Below the pieces are notes generated by a model. The model ran no database searches, was not told the origin of the DNA, and saw only the letters and a program-made list of their open reading frames with translations. Shown here piece after piece: positions 4,830 to 5,893 of a stretch of 5,893 nt of DNA (the stretch's first letter is position 1; every line of letters starts with the position of its first letter). The position numbers were made by a program, and so were the translations under genes. Location of the stretch: NCBI GenBank assembly GCA_964456445.1, contig CAYWBI010000218.1:1-5893 (forward strand). Direction: 5' to 3'. This DNA is from CAYWBI01 sp964456445. GTDB lineage: Bacteria > Calditrichota > Calditrichia > Calditrichales > J004.

Positions 4830-5184
4830 AAAAAGTTAATCAAGATACTATCGTGCACGATATCTTAGATATTCGTAGTAGAATTTAGAATTAGATAAAT
4901 AAGTTGAATTTGCCTCTTCTTAAAACGGATATCGCAATTTATCATAATATTAGTTGAAGCCTATTATTTTAATTGCTATGAGGCAAAGCAAGTGTGGATA
5001 GAATACTTTAAACACTTCCATGCCGCTTTCTATATCTTTTTATCAGCCCTCTAAAATTTGGCAAGTTTTCATCGGTTCGGAGTTAATAATAGGAAACATT
5101 GTACCCATATAGGGTCAACATCCATGTAATCTGGGCTTTAATACCGAATGCTCAAAAGTGGACTACCGGATTGCCTGAATTAAA
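4830..5184. other. Gene-free AT-rich spacer
   Basis: I see no supported coding frame on either strand; frames here are short and lack ribosome sites and recognisable products. A weak palindrome, ATATC-TTA-GATAT, occurs at about 4860-4872 but lacks a T-run, so I do not call it a terminator. The spacer separates the tail/membrane-protein cassette from the inverted repeat preceding Rhs copy 2. Confidence 0.5.
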
Positions 5185-5281
5185 ATCCCGGTCATCCATA
5201 AATCCTGCCAATCCCGGTTCAAATGGTGGAGTGCGGCAAAAGTCTGAACCAGGATTATGCGGATGTCAGGATTCTCAGGAT
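5185..5281. repeat. Long imperfect inverted repeat built of ATCCTG-like units
   Basis: Two 37-nt arms, 5185-5221 and 5245-5281, face each other around a 23-nt loop. By hand they agree at roughly two thirds of positions. Each arm is made of degenerate ATCCTG/ATCCCG units (ATCCTGCCAATCCCGGTTCA on the left, TGAACCAGGATTATGCGGAT on the right). From memory this matches a dispersed intergenic repeat of FCB-group genomes (AATCCTG...GATTCA). The element ends about 30 nt before the point where Rhs copy 2 begins. Confidence 0.55.
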
Positions 5282-5647
5282 GCTGGGGCTATCCTCCTGG
5301 CCTGCCAACCATGACCCAAACCTGGGTAAGGGACCCGGCGGCCAACAAAGGGCTGATCGTTATTGCCACAAACGAAGACGCCGCCGGGTACGACGTGCGT
5401 TTTTACAGCTCAGAATACGGCAACACCACATATTGGCCCTATCTTGACATTACCTATAAACATGAGTATCATAAAAATTATTATTTGAAAGACCACTTGG
5501 GAAACATTTGCGTAACCATAAACGAAAACGGGGACGTTCAGGGATACAATGATTATTACCCCTTTGGGCTACAGATGCCCCAGCGCTCCAGCACCGGGGC
5601 CATCCCCAACGACATGTATAAGTTCTCCGGTAAGGAACTCGATGAAC

Positions 5648-5705
5648 CCCGATAAGAACGCTCGCTTCTGGGCTCGCAAATCGGGATGAAATCATTCATG
5701 ATTTC
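5648..5705. repeat. Palindromic insertion I in Rhs copy 2
   Basis: This matches insertion I of copy 1: CCCGAT (5648-5653) with ATCGGG (5680-5685), then GAAATCA (5688-5694) with TGATTTC (5699-5705). The inner part differs: copy 1 has a perfect GCACACA/TGTGTGC hairpin (17 nt), whereas here there is an 18-nt stretch with GCTCGC as a direct repeat. The one-base difference explains why the later core is in frame in copy 1 but not here. Confidence 0.6.
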
Positions 5706-5734
5706 AGAGAGCGGGTTGGATTGGTATTACGCAG

Positions 5735-5759
5735 TTTATCCCGATGTTCTTTATCGGGA
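5735..5759. repeat. Palindromic insertion II in Rhs copy 2
   Basis: TCCCGAT (5739-5745) and ATCGGGA (5753-5759) around GTTCTTT are identical to copy 1 insertion II. It sits at the same place, between the codons for DWYYA and GRARYYDP, and it shifts the reading frame of the core here. Confidence 0.6.
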
Positions 5760-5847
5760 GGGCGAGGTACTATGACCCGGTGATAGGGCGCTGGCTGAGT
5801 GTGGACCCGCTGGCGGGGAAGTACCTTGGATATTCACCGTATAATTA

Positions 5848-5893
5848 GTGTCTGTCCATAAAGTCTGGGATTTCCCCGGCCAACTTATACACA
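5848..5893. mobile_element. Possible insertion-sequence end, cut by the window
   Basis: Rhs core similarity breaks abruptly after TATAATTA (5840-5847), and the following GTGTCTGTCCATAAAGTC looks to me like an insertion-sequence terminal repeat (a GTGTCTGTCC-type end, from memory). Only 46 nt are visible and there is no transposase or second end, so family and limits cannot be given. It could equally be a plain recombination junction. Confidence 0.3.

Larger units (their letters stand above)
5311..5847 (+). pseudogene. Rhs copy 2, truncated at both ends: DNRLRE end plus Rhs core
   Basis: From 5311 the frame encodes TWVRDPAANKGLIVIATNED, then YDVRFYSSEYGN and PYLDITY (end of a DNRLRE-type domain), then YYLKDHLGNICVT, GYNDYYPFGLQMP and MYKFSGKELDEP. 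It stops at TAA 5653-5655 within a palindromic insertion. Core coding resumes as SGLDWYYA (same frame) and, after the second insertion, as RARYYDPVIGRWLSVDPL then AGKYLGYSPYN in another frame. At 5847, where an Rhs core would read SPYNYT.NNPL, the similarity stops and unrelated sequence starts. No tail, immunity gene or upstream Rhs region is attached. No usable start is convincing; ATG 5311 has no clear ribosome site. This is a dead fragment closely related to copy 1. Confidence 0.8.

Noticed and set aside
5099..5447. Plus-strand frames 5099-5314 and 5223-5447
   Set aside because: They run through the inverted repeat and then out of frame with the DNRLRE codons; no ribosome site or domain.

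Overview
The window looks like an accessory, rearranged region of a bacterial chromosome built around broken Rhs (RHS/YD-repeat) genes. The Rhs core sequence (YYLKDHLGNI, DYYPFGLQMP, RYYDPVIGRWLSVDPL) is joined to the end of a DNRLRE-type carbohydrate-binding domain (VRFYSSEYGN...PYLDITY). From memory, this combination is typical of the FCB group (Ignavibacteria, Calditrichota, KSB1, Bacteroidota). No universal marker gene is present, so this placement is tentative.

Layout. (a) 1-815: two related copies of a small two-helix membrane protein gene (3-194, cut by the window edge, and 417-656). Between them lies a start-less reading frame (193-414) that resembles an Rhs C-terminal tail. The cluster ends in a Rho-independent terminator (790-815). 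(b) 954-1417: a type II toxin-antitoxin operon, with a 62-residue antitoxin overlapping a ParE/RelE-family toxin. (c) 1460-1590: a remnant that may be a DNRLRE-like domain. (d) 1592-3273, minus strand: a type IV AbiE pair (AbiEi antitoxin, then AbiEii nucleotidyltransferase). Its promoter (3304-3332) overlaps a perfect inverted repeat. (e) 3474-4829: broken Rhs copy 1, which keeps an open C-terminal part (3885-4607) with an AT-rich variable tail, followed with no gap by another two-helix membrane protein gene (4608-4829). (f) 4830-5310: no gene, but a long imperfect inverted repeat (5185-5281). (g) 5311-5847: broken Rhs copy 2, cut within the core at 5847, where sequence resembling an insertion-sequence end begins.

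Two themes stand out. First, an Rhs tail is twice followed, within 0-2 nt, by a gene for a protein of 73-79 residues with two membrane helices. This is the layout of a polymorphic toxin and its immunity protein, and I do not recognise either pair. Second, both Rhs copies carry the same palindromic insertions at the same two codon positions, and these break the reading frame. The ParE and AbiE modules sit among the Rhs debris, so the region reads as a defence/competition island with much decay.
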